Source: Paramacrobiotus metropolitanus
Taxonomy: Eukaryota; Tardigrada; Eutardigrada; Parachela; Macrobiotidae
Length of the DNA: 64,000 nt
Direction of reading: 5' to 3'
Assembly (NCBI RefSeq): GCF_019649055.1
Contig: NW_026570411.1
Location: 1 to 64,000 of the forward strand
Shown here piece after piece: positions 35,901-47,273 of this stretch (positions within the stretch are counted from its first letter, which is position 1; each line of letters starts with the position of its first letter). The notes beneath the pieces are model-generated. The model searched no databases. It was not told where the DNA came from and worked only from the letters and a program-made list of their open reading frames with translations. Made by a program: the position numbers and the translations under genes.

Positions 35901-38900
35901 GCTTTGGCTTCGCCAAGGTTATCACGCACTAAATGTCCCGCTATTTTACGCTTAATTGTATCCCTCATTGTGCTTGAGACAGGTTGCGATACCGTAAAAC
36001 TGACACCTCCTCTATACAGGTACCACCGAAAAATAATTTTCTCTGACTCGCTACTGGTCGAAGCTATGGCTTTGCTAAGGTTATCACGCATTAAATATCC
36101 CACCTTGTTACGTAAAATTGTATCCGGCCTTGTGCAAATGACAGGTTGAGCAACCGTAAAAGTGACACCTCATCTGTACAGTTACCAGCAAAAAATAATT
36201 TCCTATGACTCGCTACTGGTCGAAGCCATGTCCCGCTATTTTACGCTCAATTGTGTCCTTCATTGTGCTTGTGACAGGGTGAGGTACCGTAAAAGTGACA
36301 CCTCCTCTATACAGGTACCACCAAACGTCCCGCCTTTTTACGCTAAATTATATCCCTCATTGTGCTTGTGACAGGCTGAGGTACCGTAAGAGTGACAAGT
36401 CCTCTATACAGGTACCACCAAAAAATAATTTTCTCTGAGTCGTTACTGGTTGAAACCATGGCTTCGCTAAGTGTATCACGCACTAAATATCCCGCTTTTT
36501 TACGCTAAATTGTATCCCACATTGTGCTTGTGACAGGTTGAGGTACCGTAAAAGTGACACCTCCTCTATACAGGTACCAGAAAAAAATAATTTCCTCAGA
36601 CTCGGTACTGGTTGAAGCGATGTCTTCGCCAAGGTCATCACGCACTAAATATCCCACCTTGTTACTTAAAATTGTATCCGGCCTTGTGCTGATGACAGGT
36701 TGAGCTACCGTAAAAGTGACACCTCATCTGTGCAGGTACCAGCAAAAAATAATTTCCCATGACTCGTTCCATGTCGAAGCCATGGCTTCGCTATGGGTAT
36801 CACGCACTAAACGTCCCGCCTTTTTACGCTAAATTGTATCCCTCATTGTGCTTGAGACAGGTTGCGATACCGTAAAACTGACACCTCCTCTATACAGGTA
36901 CCAGAAAAAAAAAGTTTCCTCAGACTCTGCACTGGTCGAAGCTATGCTTTGCTAAGGTTATCACGCATTAAATATCCCACCTTGTTACGTAAAATTGTAT
37001 CTGGCCTTGTGCTGATGACAGGTTGAGCTACCGTAAAAGTGACACCTCATCTGTACAGGTACCAGCAAAAAATAATTTCCTATGACTCGCTACTGGTCGA
37101 AGCCATGGCTTCGCTATGGGTATCACGCACTAAACGTCCCGCTTTTTTACCCTAAATTGTATCCCTCATTGTGCTTGTGACAGGTTGAGGTACCGTAAAA
37201 GTGTCACCTCCTTTATACAGGTACGAGAAAAAAGTAATTTCCTCAGACTCGGTACTGGTCGAAGCGATGGCTTCGCTGAAGTTATCACGCACTGAATATC
37301 CCACCTTGTTACGTAAAATTGTATCCGGCCTTGTGCTGGTGACAGGTTGAGCTACCGTAAAAGTGACACTTCCTCTATACAGGTACCAGAGAAAAATAAT
37401 TTTCTCTGACCAGTTACTGGTTGAAACTATTCCTTCGCTATGGGGATCAAGCACTAAATGTCCCGCCTTTTTACGCTAAATTGTATCCTTCATTGTGCTT
37501 GTGACAGGTTGAGGTACCGTAAAAGTGACACCTCCTCTATACAGGTACCAGAAAAAAATAATTTCCTCTGACTGGGTACTGGTCGAAGTTATGGCTTCGC
37601 TAATGTTATCACGCACTAAATGTCCCGCCTTTTTACGCTAAATTTTATCCTACATTGTGCTTGTGACAGGTTGAGGTACCGTAAAAGGGACACCTCCTCT
37701 ATACAAGTACCAGAAAAAAATAATTTCCTCAGACTCGGTACTGGTTGAAGCGATGTCTTCGCCAAGGTTATCACGCACTAAATATACCACCTTGTTACTT
37801 AAAATTGTATCCGGCCTTGTGCTGATGAGAGGTTGAGCTACCGTAAAGTGACACCTCATCTGTACAGGTACCAGCAAAAATAATTTCCTATGACTCGCTA
37901 CTGGTCGAAGCCATGGCTTCGCTATGGGTATCACGCACTAAACGTCCAGCCTTTTTACGCTAAATTGTTTCCCTCATTGTGCTTGTGACAGGTTGATTTA
38001 CCGTAAAAGTGTCACCTCCTCTATACAGGTACCAGAAAAAAGTAATTTCCTCAGACTCGGTACTGGTCGAAGCTATGGCTTCGCTGAAGGTATCACGCAC
38101 TGAATATCCCACCTTGTTACGTAAAATTGTATCCGGCCTTGTGCTGGTGACAGGTTGAGCTACCGTAAAAGTGACACCTCCTCTATACAGGTACCAGAGA
38201 AAAATTATTTTCTCTGACCAGTTACTGGTTGAAACCATTCCTTCGCTATGGGGATCACGCACTAAATGTCCCGCCTTTTTACGCTAAATTGTATCCTTCA
38301 TTGTGCTTGTGACAGGTTGAGGTACCGTAAAAGTGACACCTCCTCTATACTGGTACCACCAAAAAATAATTTTCTTCGAGTCGTTAGCGGTTGAAACAAT
38401 GGCTTCGTTAGGGCGATCACGCACTAAATGTCCCGCTATTTTACGCTCAATTGTGTCCTTCATTGTGCTTGTGACAGGGTGAGGTACCGTAAAAGTGACA
38501 CCTCCTCTATACAGGTACCACCAAAAAATAATTTCCTCAGACTCGGTACTGGTCGAAGCTATGGCTTCGCTAATGTTATCACGCACTTAATATTCCGCCT
38601 TTTTACGCAAAATTGTGTCCCACAATGTGCTTGTGACAGGTTGAGATAAAGTAAAAGTGACACCTCCTCTGTACAGCTACCAGCAAAAAATAATTTCCTC
38701 AGACTCGGTTCTGGTTGAAGCTATGGCTTCGCTAATTTTATTACGCACTAAATATACCGCGTTTTTACGCTTAAAATTATCCCTCATTGTGCTTGTGACA
38801 GTTTGAGGTACCGTCAAAGTTACACCTCCTCTATACAGGTACCACCGAAAAATAATTTTCTCTGAGTCGTTACTGGTTGAAAAAATGGCTTTGCTAAGGG

Positions 38901-41900
38901 TATCACGCACTAAATATCCCGCCTTTTTACGCTGAATTGTATCCCACATTGTACTTGCGACAGGTTGAGATACCGTGAAAGTGACGCCTCATCTGTACAG
39001 GTACCAGCAAAAAATTATTTCCTATGACTCGCTACTGGTCGAACCATGGCTTCGCTATGGGTATCACGCACTAAACGTCCCGCCTTGTTACGTGAAATTG
39101 TATCCGGCCTTGTGCTGGTGACAGGTTGTGGTACCGTAAAAGTGACACCTTCTCTATACAGGTACCGGCGAAAAATAATTTTCTCTGAGTAGTTACTGGT
39201 TGAAACCATTGCTTCGCTAAGGGTATCACGCACTAAATATCCCGCTTTTTCACGTTAAATTGTATCTGGCTTTGTGCTTATGACAGGTTTCGATACCGTA
39301 AAACTGACACCTCCTCTATACAGGTACCAGAAAAAAATAATTTCCTCAGACTCGGTGATGGTCGAAGCTTTGGCTTCGCCAAGGTTATCACGCACTAAAT
39401 GTCCCGTTATTTTACGCTTAATTGTGTCCTTCATTGTGCTTGTGACAGGGTGAGGTACCGTAAAAGTGACATCTCCTCTATACAGGTACCAGCAAAAAAT
39501 AATTTCCTATGACTCGCTACTGGTCGAAGCCATGGCTTCGCTATGGGTACGCACTAAACGTCCCGCTTTTTTACGTTAAATTGTATCCGGCTTTGTGCTT
39601 GTGACAGGTTTCGATACCGTAAAAGTGACACCTCCTCTGTACACCTACCAGCAAAAAATAATTTCCTCAGACTCGGTACTGGTCGAAGCTATGGCTGCGC
39701 TAATATTATTACGCACTAAATATCCCGCCTTTTTACGCTAAACTGTATCCCTCATTGTGCTTGAGACAGGTTGCGAAACCGTAAAACTGACACCTCCTCT
39801 ATGCAGGTACCACCGAAAAATAATTTTCTCTGACTCGCTACTGGTCGAAGCTATGGCTTTGCTAAGGTTATCACGCATTAAATATCCCACCTTGTTACGT
39901 AAAATTGTATCCGGCCTTGTGCAAATGACAGGTTGAGCTACCGTAAAAGTGACACCTCATCTGTACAGTTACCAGCAAAAAATCATTTCCTATGACTCGC
40001 TACTGGTCGAAGCCATGTCCCGCTATTTTACGCTCAATTGTGTCCTTCATTGTGCTTGTGACAGGGTGAGGGGTACCAAAAGCGACACCTCCTCTATACA
40101 GGTACCACCAAACGTCCCGCCTTTTACGCTAAATTGTATCCCTCATTGTGCTTGTGACAGGTTGAGGTACCGTAAAGTGTCACCTCCTCTATACAGGTAC
40201 CGAAAAAAGTAATTTCCTCAGACTCGGTACTGGTCCAAGCTATGGCTTCTGAAGTTATCACGCACTGAATATCCCACCTTGTTACGTAAATTGTATCCGG
40301 CCTTGTGCTGGTGACAGGTTGAGCTACCGTAAAGTGACACCTCCTCTATACAGGTACCAGAGAAAATAATTTTTTCTCTGACCAGTTACTGGTTGAAACT
40401 ATTCCTTCGCTATGGGATCACGCACTAAATGTCCCGCCTTTTTACGCTAAATTGTATCCTTCATTGTGCTTGTGACAGGTTGAGGTACCGTAAAAGTGAC
40501 ACCTCCTCTATACAGGTACCAGAAAAAAATAATTTCCTCTGACTGGGTACTGGTCGAAGTTATGGCTTCGCTAATGTTCTCACGCACTAAATGTCCCGCC
40601 TTTTTACGCTAAATTGTATCCTACATTGTGCTTGTGACAGGTTGAGGTACCGTAAAACTGACACCTCCTCTATGCAGGTACCACCGAAAAATAATTTTCT
40701 CTGACTCGCTACTGGTCGAAGCTATGGCTTTGCTAAGGTTATCACGCATTAAATATCCCACCTTGTTACGTAAAATTGTATCCGGCCTTGTGCAAATGAC
40801 AGGTTGAGCTACCGTAAAAGTGACACCTCATCTGTACAGTTACCAGCAAAAAATAATTTCCTATGACTCGCTACTGGTCGAAGCCATGTCCCGCTATTTT
40901 ACGCTCAATTGTGTCCTTCATTGTGCTTGTGACAGGGTGAGGTACCGTAAAAGTGACACCTCCTCTATACAGGTACCACCAAACGTCCCGCCTTTTTACG
41001 CTAAATTGTATCCCTCATTGTGCTTGTGACAGGTTGAGGTACCGTAAAAGTGTCACCTCCTCTATACAGGTACCAGAAAAAGTAATTTCCTCAGACTCGG
41101 TACTGGTCCAAGCTATGGCTTCGCTGAAGTTATCACGCACTGAATATCCCACCTTGTTACGTAAAATTGTATCCGGCCTTGTGCTGGTGACAGGTTGAGC
41201 TACCGTAAAAGTGACACCTCCTCTATACAGGTACCAGAGAAAAATAATTTTCTCTGACCAGTTACTGGTTGAAACTATTCCTTCGCTATGGGGATCACGC
41301 ACTAAATGTCCCGCCTTTTTACGCTAAATTGTATCCTTCATTGTGCTTGTGACAGGTTGAGGTACCGTAAAAGTGACACCTCCTCTATACAGGTACCAGA
41401 AAAAAATAATTTCCTCTGACTGGGTACTGGTCGAAGTTATGGCTTCGCTAATGTTCTCACGCACTAAATGTCCCGCCTTTTTACGCTAAATTGTATCCTA
41501 CATTGTGCTTGTGACAGGTTGAGGTAACGTAAAAGGGACACCTCCTCTATACAAGTACCAGAAAAAAATAATTTCCTCAGACTCGGTACTGGTTGAAGCG
41601 ATGTCTTCGCCAAGGTTATCACGCACTAAATATCCCACCTTGTTACTTAAAATTGTATCCGGCCTTGTGCTGATGAGAGGTTGAGCTACCGTAAAAGTGA
41701 CACCTCATCTGTACAGGTACCAGCAAAAAATAATTTCCTATGACTCGCTACTGGTCGAAGCCATGGCTTCGCTATGGGTATCACGCACTAAACGTCCAGC
41801 CTTTTTACGCTAAATTGTTTCCCTCATTGTGCTTGTGACAGGTTGATTTACCGTAAAAGTGTCACCTCCTCTATACAGGTACCAGAAAAAAGTAATTTCC

Positions 41901-44443
41901 TCAGACTCGGTACTGGTCGAAGCTATGGCTTCGCTGAAGTTATCACGCACTGAATATCCCACCTTGTTACGTAAAATTGTATCCGGCCTTGTGCTGGTGA
42001 CAGGTTGTGGTACCGTAAAAGTGACACCTTCTCTATACAGGTACCGGCGAAAAATAATTTTCTCTGAGTAGTTACTGGTTGAAACCATTGCTTCGCTAAG
42101 GGTATCACGCACTAAATATCCCGCTTTTTCACGTTAAATTGTATCTGGCTTTGTGCTTATGACAGGTTTCGATACCGTAAAACTGACACCTCCTCTATAC
42201 AGGTACCAGAAAAAAATAATTTCCTCAGACTGGGTACTGGTCGAAGTTATGGCTTCGCTAATGTTATCACGCACTAAATGTCCCGCCTTTTTACGCTAAA
42301 TTGTATCCTACATTGTGCTTGTGACAGGTTGAGGTACCGTAAAAGGGACACCTCCTCTATACAAGTACCAGAAAAAAATAATTTCCTCAGACTCGGTACT
42401 GGTTGAAGCTATGGCTTCGCTAAGGTTATCACGCACTAAATATCCCACCTTGTTACTTAAAATTGTATCCGGCCTTGTGCTGATGAGAGGTTGAGCTACC
42501 GTAAAAGTGACACCTCATCTGTACAGGTACCAGCAAAAAATAATTTCCTATGACTCGCTACTGGTCGAAGCCATGGCTTCGCTATGGGTATCACGCACTA
42601 AACGTCCAGCCTTTTTACGCTAAATTGTTTCCCTCATTGTGCTTTTGACAGGTTGATTTACCGTAAAAGTGTCACCTCCTCTATACAGGTACCAGAAAAA
42701 AGTAATTTCCTCAGACTCGGTACTGGTCGAAGCTATGGCTTCGCTGAAGTTATCACGCACTGAATATCCCACCTTGTTACGTAAAATTGTATCCGGCCTT
42801 GTGCTGGTGACAGGTTGAGCTACCGTAAAAGTGACACCTCCTCTATACAGCTACCAGAGAAAAATTATTTTCTCTGACCAGTTACTGGTTGAAACCATTC
42901 CTTCGCTATGGGGATCACGCACTAAATGTCCCGCCTTTTTACGCTAAATTGTATCCTTCATTGTGCTTGTGACAGGTTGAGGTACCGTAAAAGTGACACC
43001 TCCTCTATACAGGTACCACCAAAAAATAATTTTCTTCGAGTCGTTACCGGTTGAAACAATGGCTTCGTTAGGGCGATCACGCACTAAATGTCCCGCTATT
43101 TTACGCTCAATTGTGTCCTTCATTGTGCTTGTAAAAGGGTGAGGTACCGTAAAAGTGACACCTCCTCTATACAGGTACCACCAAAAAATAATTTCCTCAG
43201 ACTCGGTACTGGTCGAAGCTATGGCTTCGCTAATGTTATCACGCACTTAATATTCCGCCTTTTTACGCAAAATTGTGTCCCACAATGTGCTTGTGACAGG
43301 TTGAGATAAAGTAAAAGTGACACCTCCTCTGTACAGCTACCACCAAAAAATAATTTCCTCAGACTCGGTTCTGGTTGAAGCTATGGCTTCGCTAATTTTA
43401 TTACGCACTAAATATACCGCGTTTTTACGCTTAAAAGTATCCCTCATTGTGCTTGTGACAGGTTGAGGTACCGTAAAAGTGACACCTCCTCTATACTGGT
43501 ACCACCAAAAAATAATTTTCTTCGAGTCGTTACCGGTTGAAACAATGGCTTCGTTAGGGCGATCACGCACTAAATGTCCCGCTATTTTACGCTCAATTGT
43601 GTCCTTCATTGTGCTTGTGACAGGGTGAGGTACCGTAAAAGTGACACCTCCTCTATACAGGTACCACCAAAAAATAATTTCCTCAGACTTGGTTCTGGTC
43701 GAAGCTATGGCTTCGCTAATTTTATTACGCACTAAATATACCGCGTTTTTACGCTTAATTGTATCCCTAATTGTGCTTGTGACAGGTTGAGGTACCGTCA
43801 AAGTTACACCTCCTATATACAGGTACCACCGAAAAATAATTTTCTCTGAGTCGTTACTGGTTGAAACCATGGCTTTGCTAAGGGTATCACGCACTAAATA
43901 TCCCGCGTTTTTACGCTGAATTGTATCCCACATTGTACTTGCGACAGGTTGAGATACCGTGAAAGTGACACCTCATCTGTACAGGTACCAGCAAAAAATA
44001 ATTTCCTATGACTCGCTACTGGTCGAAGCCATGGCTTCGCTATGGGTATCACGCACTAAACGTCCCGCCTTGTTACGTGAAATTGTATCCGGCCTTGTGC
44101 TTGGTGACAGGTTGTGGTACCGCAAAAGTGACACCTCCTCCATACAGGTACCAGCGAAAAATAATTTTCTCTGGGTAGTTACTGGTTGAAACCATTGCTT
44201 CGCTAGGGGTATCACGCACTAAATATCCCGCTTTTTTACTTTAAATTGTATCTGGCTTTGTGCTTATGACAGGTTTCGATACCGTAAAACTGACACCTCC
44301 TCTATACAGGTACCAGAGAAAAATAATTTCCTCAGACTCGGTACTGGTCGAAGCTATGGCTTCACCAAGGTTATCACGCACTAAATGTCCCGCCTTTTTA
44401 CGCTAAATTGTATCCTATATTGTGCTTGTGACAGGTTGAGGTA
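32972..44443. repeat. Satellite array, block gamma, with kilobase-scale internal duplications
   Basis: A third variant set: CCACCTTGTTACGTAAAATT, GGCCTTGTGCTGGTGACAGG, CACTAAACGTCCCGCC and CGCTATGGGTATC. Segments of several monomers are repeated as units: a variant-rich stretch at 34,817-35,482 recurs at 38,284-38,949 (3,467 bp later) and again from 42,944 (a further 4,660 bp). A chimeric monomer lacking about 30 bp (GAAGCCATGTCCCGCTATTT) occurs near 36,225, 40,012 and 40,883. The array ends at 44,443, inside a monomer, at GGTTGAGGTA. Confidence 0.92.
33398..33483. repeat. 43-bp sub-monomer tandem duplication
   Basis: Within one satellite unit, the 43 bases starting TACGCTAAATTGTATCCC (33,398-33,440) are repeated directly at 33,441-33,483. 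About 50 bp further on, another monomer is fused to the poly-A run with most of its left half missing. Both are local rearrangements near the N join. Confidence 0.85.
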
Positions 44444-44936
44444 GGTATCCCGTCATGCACATGCCGTATACAACACATGCGGTATACAGCCTGTGTGTAC
44501 ATGTGGGTAGATACAGCGTATGCTGTATGCTGTAGATTTACCACACTTATAAATGGAGCGTCAGAGCGACACGCCTACTTCCGCCGCGATGATTGTATTA
44601 CATGTGCATGACTGTACAGGCTGCTGTTGCAGGCCCGTATTGATTTTATTTAGCTTGTAGAAGGGAACTTCTGCTGCGCAAGTGGTTTTCGGTTTTGATT
44701 GTCTGTTAACCTTAAAACAGTGGAGAAGTCTGGCCGCAATCGCCCAGAATTGTTAAATAATCCTGAAGCTGCGAGGTAATGGGAAGCTGTTTAGCAGAAT
44801 ATTTCGTACAAAGCCGTGATTTGCATAATTCCGTGAAGCAGAAAACATCAAGTAAAACGCTTGGCTGTTGCAGATCGATGAATGGAAACACCTGCGACGT
44901 GGAATGTATCGGCTGCTGCTAGCGGAGGGTAACTCG
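44444..44936. other. Spacer between satellite and F-box gene copy
   Basis: Unique-looking sequence. At 44,455-44,540 there are short repeats of GCATGCCGTATACA / ACATGCGGTATACAG and GTATGCTGTATGCTG type. I recognise no gene. Promoter elements of the following gene would lie here, but I cannot identify any. Confidence 0.5.
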
Positions 44937-45239
44937 ATGAGCTACCAGAATACGGTGGCGGTGAAGAGGGACGAACGCACTTGGTTATTAGGAATTTAGA
45001 ATATATCAAGGAAATTGAAGTTAACCACGGCCTCGCCTACATCGATTTCAACTCGACAACGGTCCTGCCCGATTGGTTCCACATGGGCTCCATCTGGACG
45101 CTGCTCTTTTATTGGGAGAGTCTCGCAAATGTCGTCAATGAAAACCACAAATGCTATGTGGCGCTACGTGCCAAAGCTGGCGAACCGTTCTGCTTTCAAC
45201 TGGCCACCTTGAGGTCGAGGAGTTGGCTTGGTGGTTGCA

Positions 45240-45321
45240 GCGCCGCCTGTCCAATGTTCCACATCCCAGTGGTGATGTGGAAAGTTCGACAGGCGGCGCA
45301 GTTCCCAACTGCGCCGCCTGT
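45240..45321. repeat. Compound fold-back at end of N-terminal segment
   Basis: Three arms: 45,240-45,264 pairs imperfectly with 45,275-45,299 (core GCGCCGCCTGT / ACAGGCGGCGC), and 45,289-45,303 pairs perfectly with 45,307-45,321 across a CCC loop. It lies directly after the N-terminal coding segment of the F-box gene copy. Confidence 0.85.
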
Positions 45322-45488
45322 TAGGCACACCACATCTGTCTCGAACACCATACGAACGAATTCTTTCAACTCGTAGGTACGAACGAACGAATTCTTTCAA
45401 CTCGAATTCTTGCCAGGTTGCAGGGATTTGGCCGCCGTCGGGAAAGTCGTTGCTGGAGCGGCACAGCGGCCTGCTCTACAGTGTAGAG

Positions 45489-46947
45489 CAGACCTGGGCA
45501 GTTATAACTTAACTCATAACTTAACGCGAGTTATTTTCGAGTTATCGAGTTATAACGTAACTCTGAAGCGTAACTCGCTAGAAAGAAAACTTAACTCTAA
45601 CGTAACTCGAAAACAATTTAACGCAACGTAACTGTAGCGTAACTCTGTCGTTTCAAGTTACTAATAAAATCATTAGCTCAAAAGTATAGAAAATACGAGT
45701 ATTAAAATGGAAATTATTTTCGACTTGGGTTGCACTGACTTTCGGTACTTCTACTAGCAGGCACAAATAAAACAGTTCCAGCTGTTGTAGTACACGACGA
45801 CCGCCACAGGCACTGGCCACCATGGTTTTTTATCGGTTTTATACTGACGTCTGTGCGATGTGCATTAATCGAATATTAGCGGCGTCCGCCAGTACACTGC
45901 ATTCCAGTCGGGTCTTTCGGCTACGAAAATATGTGTAATCAACTGTGCTGCGGACTAGGTAGCCCCTGCAGGTTCGGTATTTTTCGAAAGCCGTTTTGTT
46001 TTGTAACTTTCGTTCAACCGTTTTGTAACTTTGTAACTTGTAACTTTCGTTTTGTAACTTTCGTTTTGTAAAACTTTCGTTTTGTAAAACCGTTTTGTAA
46101 CTTTCGTTTTGTAAAAACGTTTTGTAACTTTCGTTCAACCTGTGCAGGCTATAGCATAAAAAAAAACAAAACAAAATCTTGAAGAGAGCAGAAAGTTTCC
46201 AAGTAAAAAGATTTCGAAGAAACGAGATCTCAGATATTAATTGCTTTTCATAAACTGATTGCGCTTAGCATACAAGCTTATGGCAAACTGCCCCATAGAG
46301 GAGTATGCTAAACGGAAAAAGCGTAAGAGCGTTGATATCACGTTTCTCCTTAAACTTTTATTTACAAACTTTCTATTTTCCACAATGAAAAACTTTTCTG
46401 CACTTTTTAGCTATAGTGTGAACAGACTGAATGTGACTGAAGACTTTCTAGAGGGACGTATCACATACGTTTCAGTGCTATTTAAATAATGTAATACAGT
46501 AAACAACTTTCGGTTAAATATGCAAACAGTGAAGCGAAAAGCAAGATTTTCAAATCTGACGCAGCACCCGTGGGTGAAATGCACTAACGAGAACTTCTTC
46601 ATATCACCTGAGCGTGCATTTGCTTCTCAGTTCGCACACTCACTTTAAAAAATACTGAAGAGCTTTCCTGGCATGTAGAGGGGCATATGCTGTACGGATG
46701 GGAATTTTAAGAATCAGCTATTTTGCAGAATTAATTACGATCTGTGTTGCAAATCTGATAATAGTAATACCGGTAAGAGATTACTTGAAAATTATTGACA
46801 AAGTAAAGATTTTTTATTGTAGCGAAACTCGCGTTATAACTCATAACTCCAGTTAATTTGAATAGCGTAACTCGTAGCGTAACTCGCGCGCTGCAGTTAA
46901 CTCGCAACTCTAACTATGGGTCAAATTTCCATAACTGCCCAGGTCTG
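45489..46947. mobile_element. hAT-type MITE
   Basis: A 1,459-bp non-autonomous element. Its inverted ends share CAGACCTGGGCAGTTAT and it is flanked by a perfect 8-bp direct duplication, GTGTAGAG (45,481-45,488 and 46,948-46,955). An 8-bp duplication of the form nTnnnnAn is typical of hAT insertions. Near both ends there are runs of short modules around TAACTCGTAACTTAACG type sequence (45,500-45,650 and 46,815-46,915), and at 46,003-46,140 many copies of TTTTGTAACTTTCG. No transposase frame is present. It inserted in the F-box gene copy, upstream of its F-box exon. Confidence 0.88.
46003..46140. repeat. Short tandem repeat TAACTTTCGTTTTG
   Basis: About eight imperfect copies of a 14-18-bp unit inside the hAT MITE. 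It generates a spurious minus-strand frame rich in K, L, Q, N, E, S and Y. Confidence 0.85.
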
Positions 46948-46954
46948 GTGTAGA

Positions 46955-47031
46955 GGTTGTTCAAAGGAAATAAAGTGCTTGGTATAGACTGTAGAGTCTA
47001 CACCAAGCACTTTATTTCCCTTTGAAGAACC
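46955..47031. repeat. Fold-back inside F-box gene copy
   Basis: The left arm (46,955-46,988) and right arm (46,997-47,031) are inverted copies of about 35 bp with a few mismatches and one gap, around an 8-base loop. The right arm runs into the coding sequence resuming at 47,018, so the left arm looks like an inverted copy of gene sequence added next to it. Confidence 0.88.
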
Positions 47032-47220
47032 GCAGAGCGTCCTCAGCGACGCCTCCGACAAATTCCGAATTATCAAGCATCTCCGTGAGGCCGCAAGACG
47101 ACAACGCGGGGGGTTGTTTGTGTTCATTCGACCGCTGTCGGTTCCATCTGCGTAATAAGTAATTAGTTCCATCTGCATCTCCATAATCTGCTTCCATCTG
47201 TCGGTTCCATCTGCGTCCTT

Positions 47221-47273
47221 GAAACTGACAACGATAAAAATGCAAAGGTTGCATTTTTATCGTTGTCAGTTTC
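47221..47273. repeat. Perfect 25-bp fold-back inside F-box gene copy
   Basis: The arms 47,221-47,245 and 47,249-47,273 are perfect reverse complements with a 3-base loop (AGG). The right arm is in-frame coding sequence (frame of 47,250-47,403); the left arm is not. Just upstream (47,146-47,218) GGTTCCATCTGCGT-like repeats occur three to four times. The insertion separates two coding segments lying in different frames. Confidence 0.92.

Noticed and set aside
11880-44215. Dozens of 60-200-codon frames in the satellite
   Set aside because: All are repeats of the same 54-codon period, explained by a monomer length divisible by three. No start context or splice structure supports genes.
11348-44443. 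CRISPR-like or other spacer-repeat array
   Set aside because: The whole 162-bp unit is repeated with no unique spacers, and the setting is eukaryotic.
45839-46174. Minus-strand 111-codon frame
   Set aside because: Produced by the TTTTGTAACTTTCG tandem repeat inside the hAT MITE.
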